DNA of 64,000 nt from Arcobacter sp. CECT 8985 (GTDB lineage Bacteria; Campylobacterota; Campylobacteria; Campylobacterales; Arcobacteraceae), in NCBI RefSeq assembly GCF_004116495.1, contig NZ_PDKC01000003.1, positions 86,391-150,390 of the forward strand, read 5' to 3'. The notes under the pieces were generated by a model. That model did not search any database. It was given only the letters and a program-made list of their open reading frames with translations, and had not been told where the DNA came from. The translations under genes and the position numbers were made by a program. Positions 54,520-62,935 of this stretch are shown one piece after another. Position 1 is the stretch's first letter. Each line of letters starts with the position of its first letter.

Positions 54520-55149
54520 ATGGAAGCATTATATTTGCATCAATTTTTTATTTTAGCTGCTGCTATGTTTATTGCCCTTTTATCTCCAGGCCCAGATTTT
54601 GCAATGATTGTAAAACAAAGTATCACATATGGAAAAAGAAGCTCTATTTTTACAAGTATTGGAATAGGACTTGGAATTTCAGTACATATTATATACTCAA
54701 TTTTAGGAATAGGGCTGATTATTTCTAAATCAATAATTTTATTTAATATTATTAAGTATTTGGGTGCAGCATATTTAATCTACTTAGGAATTCAAAGCTT
54801 GAAATCAAAAGGAATAAAACTAGATAATAAAGATAAATCAACAAATAAAGAGATTAGTGATTTAAAATCATTTACATCTGGATTTTTATGTAATGCCTTG
54901 AATCCTAAAGCAACGCTATTTTTCTTATCAATGTTTACAGTTGTAATAAATATAAATACACCACTTTATATTCAAAGTCTTTACGGATTGTTTTGTATCT
55001 TAGCAACAACAGTTTGGTTTATTTTTGTATCTTTGATACTAAGCCATAGTAAAGTTAGAAACTTCTTTAGTAAATTTGGAGTTTGGTTTGATAGAACAGT
55101 TGGTTTTGTATTGATTGGATTAGGATTAAAAGTAGCGTTTAGTAAATAA
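54520..55149 (+). CDS. LysE/RhtB-family amino acid exporter
   Basis: A 209-residue membrane protein with about six hydrophobic segments. The family mark LLSPGPDFAMIVKQSI lies near residue 20. LGAAYLIYLGIQSLKS and FLCNALNPKATLFFLSMF follow, and the end is FDRTVGFVLIGLGLKVAF. It exports amino acids or analogues; which one is unknown. It starts one base after the prp regulator, so the two are cotranscribed. A long hairpin covers its stop. Confidence 0.9.
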   Translation: MEALYLHQFFILAAAMFIALLSPGPDFAMIVKQSITYGKRSSIFTSIGIGLGISVHIIYSILGIGLIISKSIILFNIIKYLGAAYLIYLGIQSLKSKGIKLDNKDKSTNKEISDLKSFTSGFLCNALNPKATLFFLSMFTVVININTPLYIQSLYGLFCILATTVWFIFVSLILSHSKVRNFFSKFGVWFDRTVGFVLIGLGLKVAFSK

Positions 55150-55174
55150 ATATGCTTTTTAGCATATTTATTTA
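55143..55174 (+). terminator. Terminator of the regulator-exporter operon
   Basis: A perfect 14-bp inverted repeat (55143-55156 with 55161-55174) with a TTTT loop overlapping the exporter stop codon. The stem is mostly A/T and the following T-tract is poor. Confidence 0.5.
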
Positions 55175-55328
55175 TAAGTATCATATCAAGTCCAACTCTT
55201 CACTAATAGCTTTAAAATACTTTTTTGTGTAGCTCTTCAAGTAAATATATTATAATAGCAATCTTGGAGTAGTTTTAATTTCTAAATCTTAATATAATTT
55301 TTACATAAAAGAGTTTGAAAGAGGGCAA

Positions 55329-56156
55329 ATGGGAAATAGTACTAAAGATGATTATGTTCAAAGTATATGTAGAGTAATTTTATATATTGAACAAAATTAT
55401 AATAGTGAGTTAACTCTTGATATATTATCAAAACATGCTAGTTTTTCTAAATACCATTTTCACCGTATTTTTAAATCAATTGTTGGTGAGAGTATGGGTG
55501 AGTATATTAGAAGAGTGAGACTTCAAAGTACTACTTTACAGTTTAAGACAAATCAAAAAATTACTCAAATAGCTATGAATAGTGGTTATGAAACTAATGC
55601 CTCTTTTTCAAAAGCTTTTAAAAAGCATTTTGGAATAACTCCTAAAGAGTTTGCAAAAAATGCAAAATTAAAAAGAGGAAATAAGATGTTAGAGCCAAAA
55701 ATAATAAAGCTTGAAGATATAGAGATTTTGTATGTAAGAAAAACAGGTGAGTATACAAAATGTAGTATTGAAGCATGGGAAAATCTTATAAACTTTGTAG
55801 GTACAGAGTATTTTATAAGAGATGATGTAATGATGTTTGGAATAGGACATGATAATCCTAACATTACGCAGATAGATAAACTTAGATACGATGCTTGCCT
55901 TTCTTGGGTAGATAAATCAATTCAAGAAAAAGGTGAGATTCAAAGTAAAATAATAGATGGTGGAAAATATGCTGTATTTTTACATAAGGGTGATTATAAA
56001 GAGTTGATAAATACTTATGATGGAGTATCAAATTGGATTATTCAAAGTGGCGTAGAGTTAAGAGATTTACCTATTATTGAAAAATATTTAAATAAGAATC
56101 CAATTACTTGTGATAAACAGGATTTAAGAACAGAGATTTATATTCCAATTATTTGA
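55329..56156 (+). CDS. AraC-family regulator with GyrI-like domain
   Basis: A 275-residue protein. Residues about 10-112 carry the two AraC helix-turn-helix motifs (HASFSKYHFHRIFK and IAMNSGYETNASFSKAFKKHFGI). The rest (about 120-275) is a GyrI-like small-molecule binding domain (YVRKTGEYT, CLSWVDKS, YAVFLHKGDYKEL). This resembles Rob/SoxS-type or BmrR-like multidrug-response regulators. The trigger and targets are unknown. It is transcribed alone. Confidence 0.88.
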   Translation: MGNSTKDDYVQSICRVILYIEQNYNSELTLDILSKHASFSKYHFHRIFKSIVGESMGEYIRRVRLQSTTLQFKTNQKITQIAMNSGYETNASFSKAFKKHFGITPKEFAKNAKLKRGNKMLEPKIIKLEDIEILYVRKTGEYTKCSIEAWENLINFVGTEYFIRDDVMMFGIGHDNPNITQIDKLRYDACLSWVDKSIQEKGEIQSKIIDGGKYAVFLHKGDYKELINTYDGVSNWIIQSGVELRDLPIIEKYLNKNPITCDKQDLRTEIYIPII

Positions 56157-56175
56157 TAATTGGAATATATTTATT
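56141..56175 (+). terminator. Terminator of the AraC-type regulator
   Basis: A perfect 11-bp stem TATTCCAATTA/TAATTGGAATA (56141-56151, 56157-56167) over the stop codon, then TATTTATTTTATTTT. Confidence 0.6.
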
Positions 56176-56724
56176 TTATTTTAAAAGATCTTTAAATTTA
56201 TGATTTTTAACAATTTCACCAATAAGTTTTTGTACTGCTGGGACAAAACTTCTTTGCATTTCTGAACAAGCTGAAGTTGCTAAGTAACTAGATTCATAAT
56301 CATATCTTGAGATTATAGACATTTTTTCTCCATTTGATGAATTAACTGTTACATCAAATTTCCAATATGCATTACCAAATACTGTACTTCCATATATATC
56401 ATTTAATTTCATTCCAATTGTTGTTTTTGCTTGAGTATCAAGTAAATCAGAAACTACTAATTCTTTTTTAAAAGCGTCTTTTATATAAGAAATAAAAGTA
56501 GACCCTTTTGCAGTTCCTACAGGAGTTGCAAGTCTACACATTAATGTAGATTCATTATTTTCATCTACAAAATCACCAAGGTTTATTTTTTGTCCATTTT
56601 TTGCTATAGATTTTAAATTAAGTATATTATCTGTTGACATAGAATAGTCATACACTTTATTTGCACAACCAGTAAATAAAAATACAACAAGTAAACTTGT
56701 AATTAAAATAACACTTTTTTTCAT
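56176..56724 (-). CDS. Putative lipoprotein
   Basis: A 182-residue precursor with a lipobox (FLFTGCANK, Cys near 20). The mature part starts with VYDYSMSTDNIL and has YWKFDVTVNSSNGEKM and two further cysteines (LMCRL, SACSEMQ) that might form a disulfide. I do not recognise the family. AAGGAAAC precedes the ATG. It converges on the AraC-type regulator gene. Confidence 0.7.
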   Translation of the reverse strand: MKKSVILITSLLVVFLFTGCANKVYDYSMSTDNILNLKSIAKNGQKINLGDFVDENNESTLMCRLATPVGTAKGSTFISYIKDAFKKELVVSDLLDTQAKTTIGMKLNDIYGSTVFGNAYWKFDVTVNSSNGEKMSIISRYDYESSYLATSACSEMQRSFVPAVQKLIGEIVKNHKFKDLLK

Positions 56725-56941
56725 TTGTTTCCTTAAAAAATTTTTTGTATTATATTTTAATAATACTTAAATTATTTAATTATTTTATAAGGTTTTGAAA
56801 TATAAAAATAAAAGTATGATAATCTATAGCTTTTAGTATAGGGAAATATGAAGATTTAATAAAATAAATAAAATATTATTTATTTAAATTAATGAATATT
56901 GATTTTTATAAAATAATTAATATAAAAATATTATTTAAATT

Positions 56942-57265
56942 TTATAAATATTGTATAAAAGTTAAAATAAATAGACTTGATATTAATACAAATATAAAAA
57001 TAGATAAGTAATATATTGATCCTGTGAAAGTGCCTCTTGCAACCATACCAAAGGCAAGTAATCTTTTATCAGCACTTTTATAACTTTTAGATATTTTACG
57101 ATATATAAAAATATAAAAAATTGAATACAATGGAATAATTGTAAAAAGGATTAATCTGCCATACTCTTTTCCAAAAAAAATTGAGATAACAAACATAAAA
57201 AGTAAGCAAGAAACATTTCCCATGGCATATTTTTTTAATTTTATCTCTTTTGTTTTATCATTCAT
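56942..57265 (-). CDS. Small membrane protein of unknown function
   Basis: A 107-residue protein with three or four hydrophobic segments (about 14-30, 36-54, 80-105) separated by a basic loop (RKISKSYKSADKR). No family is recognised. No strong ribosome binding site is seen before the ATG. It is transcribed alone, divergent from recQ. The hydrophobic periodicity and charged loops favour a real protein, but the evidence is limited. Confidence 0.5.
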   Translation of the reverse strand: MNDKTKEIKLKKYAMGNVSCLLFMFVISIFFGKEYGRLILFTIIPLYSIFYIFIYRKISKSYKSADKRLLAFGMVARGTFTGSIYYLSIFIFVLISSLFILTFIQYL

Positions 57266-57432
57266 TATTTAAATTTCTTAACTATTTTTATTTAATTTAT
57301 ATTATCAATTAGACTGATATTATTATTTTTCAAATATATTACAAAAATATCATTTAAAAACTATAATTTACTATTTTGTATTTTATGCAAATTTTCATAT
57401 GCCCATAACTCAAACTATGCTAACATCACACT

Positions 57433-59541
57433 ATGAATAACAAATACCAAATATTAAAAGATGTTTTTGGACATGAGCATTTTAGAAGTTTTCAAGAAGA
57501 TGTAGTTGATTGTATTATTAATAAGCAAGATGTATTGACTATTTTGCCAACTGGTGGTGGTAAGTCACTTTGTTATCAACTTCCAACATTATTGATGGAT
57601 GGTGTGACTGTTGTAGTTTCTCCTTTGATTGCTTTGATGCAAGACCAAGTAAAAGCTTTAAATGATTTAAATATAAAAGCTGCGATGATTAGTTCTTCTC
57701 AAACAAATGAAGATAACAATCTTACAATGCAGATGCTTTTAGATGAACAGTTAAAGTTTATTTATGTTGCACCAGAAAGATTTACTTCAGAAGAGTTTAT
57801 ATCTGTTTTACAAAGAGTAAATATAAATTATTTTGTAATAGATGAAGCCCATTGTGTTAGTGGATGGGGACATGAGTTTAGAGCTGAGTATCGAAACTTA
57901 GATAAACTAAAAAGATATTTTCCAAATACTTCAATTTGTGCATTTACTGCAACTGCTACTAAAAAAGTGCAAAGTGATATTGCTGCAAGTTTAAATTTAG
58001 ACAATCCAAGACATTTTAGAGCTAAAACCAAAAGAGATAACTTAGATATAAAAGTAGAGCCAAGAGTTTCAAATGGTAAAAAACAGATTTTAAATTTTTT
58101 GAAAAGTCACAAAGGTCTATGTGGAATAATATATACTTTTACTAGAAAAGAAGCAGAATCAACAGCACAATTTTTATGTGAAAATGGATACAAAGCAAGA
58201 GCTTATCATGCAGGTTTAAAAGCAGAAATAAAAGATGAAGTTTATAATGATTTTATTTATGAAAATATTGATATTGTAGTAGCTACGATTGCTTTTGGAA
58301 TGGGAATAGACAAATCAAATATAAGATTTGTAATACATACTTCACTTCCAAAAACTTTAGAGAACTATTATCAAGAAATAGGTAGAGCAGGAAGAGATGG
58401 TGAGATGTCTTATGTATATTTGCTTTACTCAAAATCTGATGAGGTAAAAAGAAAGATACAAATCCAAGAGGCTATTGATAGTAACTACAAGCAAATAGGT
58501 CTTGATAAATTAGAAGCAATGTATAGATATTGTGTATCAAATAAGTGTAGACATAAGATGATTGCTAAGTATTTTGAAGATGAGATAGAAGATTGCAAAA
58601 GTATATGTGATAACTGCACAAAAGGCGAAGTAACACAAGTTGATGTGACAATTGATGCGCAGAAATTTTTGAGTGCAGTTTATAGAACACAACAGCGTTT
58701 TGGAACAAATCATATAATTGATGTACTAAGAGGTTCTAAAAATCAAAAAATATTAGAGTTTGAGCATGATAAGTTAAATGTATATGCATTAGGAAAAGAC
58801 AAAAGTAAAAATGAGTGGATAGCAATAGTTGATAAACTAATAGATATTGAAGCTTTAAGTTTAGGTGAATTTAGAGTTTTAAAGCTTACAAATTTGGGAA
58901 TGCAGATACTAAAAGGAAATGAAAAGTTATTAATAGATAGTGATAAACTTGGAATTGCAAATCAAATAGAAGAAGAAAAAACAGAACTTACATTTGATGA
59001 AGAGTTATATGAAAAATTTAGAGAATTAAGAAGAGAGATAGCTTTAGAGCATGAAGTTCCAGCTTATGTGATTTTTTCAGATAAGACATTAAAAGAGTTT
59101 AGTTCAAAACTTCCAACTACAAAAGAGCAGATGTTAGATGTAAATGGAGTAGGGCTTGTAAAATATGAGAAATATGGTGAGAGTTTTTTGCAATTATGTA
59201 AAGATATAAAAGAGCAATTTAGTGAACAAATTGAACAAAAAAAAGAGTTAAAAAAACTAACAAAAACTTATCTTGAAACTTTAGAGCTTATTAATGAAAA
59301 TAAAACTTTAGAAGAAATATCTCAAATTAGACAATTATCAACTAGTTCTATTTTATCTCATGTTTCACTTTTATTTGAACATAACAAAATATCAAAAGAG
59401 AGAAAAGAACAACTTTTAAGCTCACTTACTATTCCAGATGAAATTCAAAATTGGATAAAAACTGGTTTAGAGTATGAGAGTTTAAAAGAACTAAGACAAT
59501 ACTTATATTTATATGAGTATCTAAATAAAGAAAATGATTGA
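57433..59541 (+). CDS. recQ: ATP-dependent DNA helicase RecQ
   Basis: A 702-residue 3'-5' helicase for recombination and fork repair. Domains in order: helicase core with Walker A (LPTGGGKSLCYQLP near 39) and box DEAHCVSGWGHEFR near 138, motif VI (YYQEIGRAGRDGE), the RecQ zinc site (CVSNKCRHK, CKSICDNC near 365-395), a winged helix, and an HRDC domain (about 525-600). A further C-terminal helix-turn-helix-like tail follows. No strong ribosome binding site is seen. It borders the defence-like gene. Confidence 0.93.
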   Translation: MNNKYQILKDVFGHEHFRSFQEDVVDCIINKQDVLTILPTGGGKSLCYQLPTLLMDGVTVVVSPLIALMQDQVKALNDLNIKAAMISSSQTNEDNNLTMQMLLDEQLKFIYVAPERFTSEEFISVLQRVNINYFVIDEAHCVSGWGHEFRAEYRNLDKLKRYFPNTSICAFTATATKKVQSDIAASLNLDNPRHFRAKTKRDNLDIKVEPRVSNGKKQILNFLKSHKGLCGIIYTFTRKEAESTAQFLCENGYKARAYHAGLKAEIKDEVYNDFIYENIDIVVATIAFGMGIDKSNIRFVIHTSLPKTLENYYQEIGRAGRDGEMSYVYLLYSKSDEVKRKIQIQEAIDSNYKQIGLDKLEAMYRYCVSNKCRHKMIAKYFEDEIEDCKSICDNCTKGEVTQVDVTIDAQKFLSAVYRTQQRFGTNHIIDVLRGSKNQKILEFEHDKLNVYALGKDKSKNEWIAIVDKLIDIEALSLGEFRVLKLTNLGMQILKGNEKLLIDSDKLGIANQIEEEKTELTFDEELYEKFRELRREIALEHEVPAYVIFSDKTLKEFSSKLPTTKEQMLDVNGVGLVKYEKYGESFLQLCKDIKEQFSEQIEQKKELKKLTKTYLETLELINENKTLEEISQIRQLSTSSILSHVSLLFEHNKISKERKEQLLSSLTIPDEIQNWIKTGLEYESLKELRQYLYLYEYLNKEND

Positions 59542-59770
59542 AATTATTTGATGATGAACAAAAAAAGTGATTTTTGTTGTTCAAAAAGTACTAAGGGTTT
59601 GAGAGAATCTCTAAATTCTACTTCTTGAACACTTCTTGGAACAAATTATATCTGTAAATAAAGGTTATAAAGCCAATAAATTAGATTTTTTAATTTTGTT
59701 CCAAATATAAGAAGTATTTGAACTAACGTTAAAGTTAAGCTACAAGTAGCAAAAGGTTACTTGTTAGCTT
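59542..59770. other. Gap between recQ and the STAND gene
   Basis: No gene is seen. An imperfect inverted repeat (about 59625-59645 against 59695-59722) shares TTGAAC/TTCAAA, ACTTCTT and GGAACAAA. It might be a remnant of a mobile-element end or a terminator pair. No transposase is present, and the sequence looks less like the surrounding chromosome. Confidence 0.3.
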
Positions 59771-62506
59771 CTATGATTTGTTAGAACGACCAGGAGGAAT
59801 TGGTATACTTGAGGTTTCTATTCCTTCTTTTATCCAACGAGACCATTGGCTTAATATTCCACCATTTCTTGTTTTTGATCCTTCGGACCAATTCAATTGA
59901 AATTCATCAGATATTCGTTCAGCTAAATCTTTATTTGAAATTTTTGGTGTTTCAGTAAGTATTTCAACACACCTATTTAATGAACCTTCATTTTTTGCTA
60001 CAGACCAAATTGCTTCTAATTTACCACCGTACTTTTTAATTGATTCATTTTGTATAGTTACGTAGTCATTATTTAATGAGACAAGTTCAAATCTCTTTAA
60101 AACTGTCAATGCATTCCGACTTACATCTTTTACTTCTTTTGTTCCTTTACTAATAGCTTCAATTGCTTCATAAACAGAATACGGTGAAACAGAAACAGAA
60201 AACACATTACCTCTTTGCTTTCCACTTCTAACTACTTGTTCTATATTAGAGATAGGTGAACCAGAATCTTGAACAATCACATTTTTACCAGCTCTTGAAA
60301 GAAAACCAGAATATATAAGAAAATTTGTTAGTTTATTAGAATATGTTGACCATGTTTTTTCACCAAATTTTGCTTTTGGTAAACTCTCTATCAAAGTTTC
60401 TTTAATATCATTTTGCTGAATAGTCTTTCCTGCGTATTTTTTATATAGTAATATTTTTAAAGAATGTTTATTCAGTTTATCTCTTAATAATTTTAGTGCG
60501 ACTTCTTCTGTATAAATATGCATATTTCGGTGAAGCTTAAATGCTATACTATCCCTTTCAGCTAAACCAAACATTACTAAATCAGCGCCTATGTTCCATA
60601 TAGTTCTATCTTTTAAAGAAGCTTCTTTTGCTAAATCAATTGAGTCGATAAATCTATCATTGACAAGTCTTTTACAAATATTAAGCATAGAAGATGGATC
60701 AGAGGTTGGTATATAGTTAAATGGTATAATAGGTGTTCTACCTGTAAGCAAGTAATCTTTAAATATATCCCAATATATATTAAGTCGATCACCACTTCTT
60801 ACTACCAACCGCTTATTCACTAAATTATTTAAAATAGAAATTCCAGAGATTTCTATAATTTCACTCCAGTCAGCAGGAGCTTTTTGTGCAACTAACTTAA
60901 GACATGTTAGTTCTTGTGGTGATAATAATTCCAAATCAGATTCAAATATACGACCAGCATCTAAATCAACTAGTATTGATTCCGAGCCTTCTCCTTTAAT
61001 TATTCCTTCATGTAAATTAATACATAGTTTTTTTAATAGCCAGGGGAAACCTTGACTAGACTGTGTAATTTGATGTCTAGTTTCAGCAGTAATATTATGT
61101 CCTATTTCTTTTTGAAATTTAGTAATAGATTTAGAAATTTCTCCATTATCAAATACATCAAGCCTATATTCACGTCTGTGATCTGAAAGTTCATGCCACA
61201 TATGATATGCAGGATGATCCTGATGAGTAGTGCTATCTGTCTTCCACGCAAAGCCCAAAACAAAATTTCTTTTACTTCCCGCTACATCTAGCATTAAATC
61301 TCTTGCAGATTTAAATACACCAAATAACTCTGGTTTAGAATACAATTCTTCAAATTGATCAAATACTAAACAAATAACTTGTCCTTTAGCCTCCAAAGAG
61401 TCAAAGTATTTTTGAATATTTGGAGAACTTAATGGTGTTGTGGGGTCAGTTAAATTCAAATCCATTTTATCTCCAAATCCATTTTTTTGAGCTTCTTTTA
61501 AACATGAAATGAAAGAAGATAAAATATATAATGGAGATCTAGCACCACGAATATCAACTGCATATACAAAGTATTTTTTCTTATAATGTTGGTTCTTAGA
61601 CCTATCTCGAAGTTTTGCAATTAGTGAACTTTTTCCAAGTCCTGAATTTCCAGTAATTGCAAATACTCTACTTCCATTAGAGTTTTTTGCTGACTCCAAG
61701 AAATTAAAAATATCTTTTTGTGTGGAATCTCTTCCTACAAAATCTTGAGGTCGTGCAGGTCTGTAGTCATTCCAAGATTCTCCAGTTTGAACTTCTATAA
61801 CTGTAGGTAATTTTGAAGGAATTTTAAGTTCACTGCTTTCCTTTTTTTGTAAGCCTATATTTAAATCAAAATCTGCTAATACTGTTTCGAGACTTGATAA
61901 ATTATCTAATGTTTCTTTTTCTTCTATTTGCCTTCCATTTGAAGCATTGTATACTAGAACACCATATGGTGTTCCACCCTTTAATGTATAAACACACCAA
62001 AATATTCCATATTTGGTAACTAATAAAGTCCAATCACCCAAAAATTCTGAACCACTAACAAATTCTTCAGCTTTAGAAGTTGGTGGAGTTGTAATTATTG
62101 AAGAATCTTGTAATGAAGATATTACGTGATTTGGTGAATAAAAACTCAATCTTGATGATTTATTTTCTGGCTTTGTCTTCCATTTCTCAATAAAACCTTT
62201 TGCATCTTTAGTAAAGTCAGATGTTGATATTAACCATCCTTCTGTATATTCTTCAGAATCAACTGTACCCCATAATTGTCTTAGAATAGGAGCTGCGATA
62301 GGAGCTTTTTGAGCTTTACACTCAACATAAATTTTTTTACCATTAACCTTATGTTCACATAATAAATCAAGTTCAGCTCCTACTATTCGAATCTCTTCTA
62401 TTACATAGTAACCATATGCTTTCAGTAACTTTTTTGAAAGGGATTCTAGTAAGTCACCTTTTTTCTTATTACTATCATCATCTTTACAAGCAACTTCTAT
62501 TTTCAT
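59771..62506 (-). CDS. STAND NTPase with Mrr-like nuclease domain, probable phage defence
   Basis: A 911-residue protein. Residues 1-115 form a restriction-endonuclease (Mrr-like) fold with Asp47 in GAELDLL and E62-C63-K64 in VECKAQ, so the catalytic D...E-x-K set is intact. A linker domain (about 150-225, EFLGDWTLL) of unknown fold follows. The STAND NTPase has Walker A at 286-293 (GNSGLGKS) and Walker B with Asp383 (LVFDQFEEL). The C-terminal ~450 residues are helical/winged-helix-like and could sense the target. The layout resembles Avs-type defence proteins. AAGGGA precedes the ATG. It stands alone between non-coding gaps, suggesting horizontal transfer. Confidence 0.72.
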   Translation of the reverse strand: MKIEVACKDDDSNKKKGDLLESLSKKLLKAYGYYVIEEIRIVGAELDLLCEHKVNGKKIYVECKAQKAPIAAPILRQLWGTVDSEEYTEGWLISTSDFTKDAKGFIEKWKTKPENKSSRLSFYSPNHVISSLQDSSIITTPPTSKAEEFVSGSEFLGDWTLLVTKYGIFWCVYTLKGGTPYGVLVYNASNGRQIEEKETLDNLSSLETVLADFDLNIGLQKKESSELKIPSKLPTVIEVQTGESWNDYRPARPQDFVGRDSTQKDIFNFLESAKNSNGSRVFAITGNSGLGKSSLIAKLRDRSKNQHYKKKYFVYAVDIRGARSPLYILSSFISCLKEAQKNGFGDKMDLNLTDPTTPLSSPNIQKYFDSLEAKGQVICLVFDQFEELYSKPELFGVFKSARDLMLDVAGSKRNFVLGFAWKTDSTTHQDHPAYHMWHELSDHRREYRLDVFDNGEISKSITKFQKEIGHNITAETRHQITQSSQGFPWLLKKLCINLHEGIIKGEGSESILVDLDAGRIFESDLELLSPQELTCLKLVAQKAPADWSEIIEISGISILNNLVNKRLVVRSGDRLNIYWDIFKDYLLTGRTPIIPFNYIPTSDPSSMLNICKRLVNDRFIDSIDLAKEASLKDRTIWNIGADLVMFGLAERDSIAFKLHRNMHIYTEEVALKLLRDKLNKHSLKILLYKKYAGKTIQQNDIKETLIESLPKAKFGEKTWSTYSNKLTNFLIYSGFLSRAGKNVIVQDSGSPISNIEQVVRSGKQRGNVFSVSVSPYSVYEAIEAISKGTKEVKDVSRNALTVLKRFELVSLNNDYVTIQNESIKKYGGKLEAIWSVAKNEGSLNRCVEILTETPKISNKDLAERISDEFQLNWSEGSKTRNGGILSQWSRWIKEGIETSSIPIPPGRSNKS

Positions 62507-62562
62507 TATCTTAATATCCCTTCTATTGTGTTCAACATGGTAGTTAAATAACTATTGGCTAG

Positions 62563-62568
62563 ATTATA
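62563..62568 (-). promoter_or_regulatory. -10 box of the STAND gene
   Basis: TATAAT on the minus strand, about 57 bases before the ATG, leaving a leader of about 50 bases. There is no clear -35 box. Confidence 0.45.
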
Positions 62569-62889
62569 TCTTTATTGGTACGATTTTAAAGTAATTACCT
62601 TCTGTATTACTTTATTGACATTTCAATTCTTTGTTCTAACTATTTCCTAAACATACATTATATACAAGATAGCCTGAAAATAAATAACGTAGATAAAGAT
62701 ATTATATGTTGAAACAGCCATAAACCTGCGAAATGTTAAATATATTAAGAGGTGAAATGTAGATAATAATTGATACAAATATGAGTCATAAAAATAAGTT
62801 CAATAACCTGTACTTTTTTGCACAAATTTGGTTAAGTAAAATAAATTCTAGGACTATCAAATTTTGACACAAAATTCTGAACAGTCTCA

Positions 62890-62924
62890 ACAACTTCAAT
62901 TTTTCTTTATCAAATTGAAGTTGT
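62890..62924 (-). terminator. Hairpin after the DUF4153 gene
   Basis: A perfect 13-bp inverted repeat (62890-62902 with 62912-62924), 12 bases past the stop of the minus-strand gene. The following TTGAGAC is a poor U-tract in that direction, so it may be a stabilising 3' hairpin. Confidence 0.45.
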
Positions 62925-62935
62925 AATATAAAATT

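Larger units (their letters stand above)
62507..62935. other. 429-base gap upstream of the STAND gene
   Basis: No protein-coding frame of note on either strand. It holds a probable promoter for the STAND gene at its left end and a hairpin at its right end. The middle shows nothing recognisable and may be a decayed remainder of an insertion. Confidence 0.5.

Noticed and set aside
59554..59580. recQ terminator hairpin
   Set aside because: The GAACA/TGTTC-like stem is bulged and followed by an A-tract, so it is not convincing.
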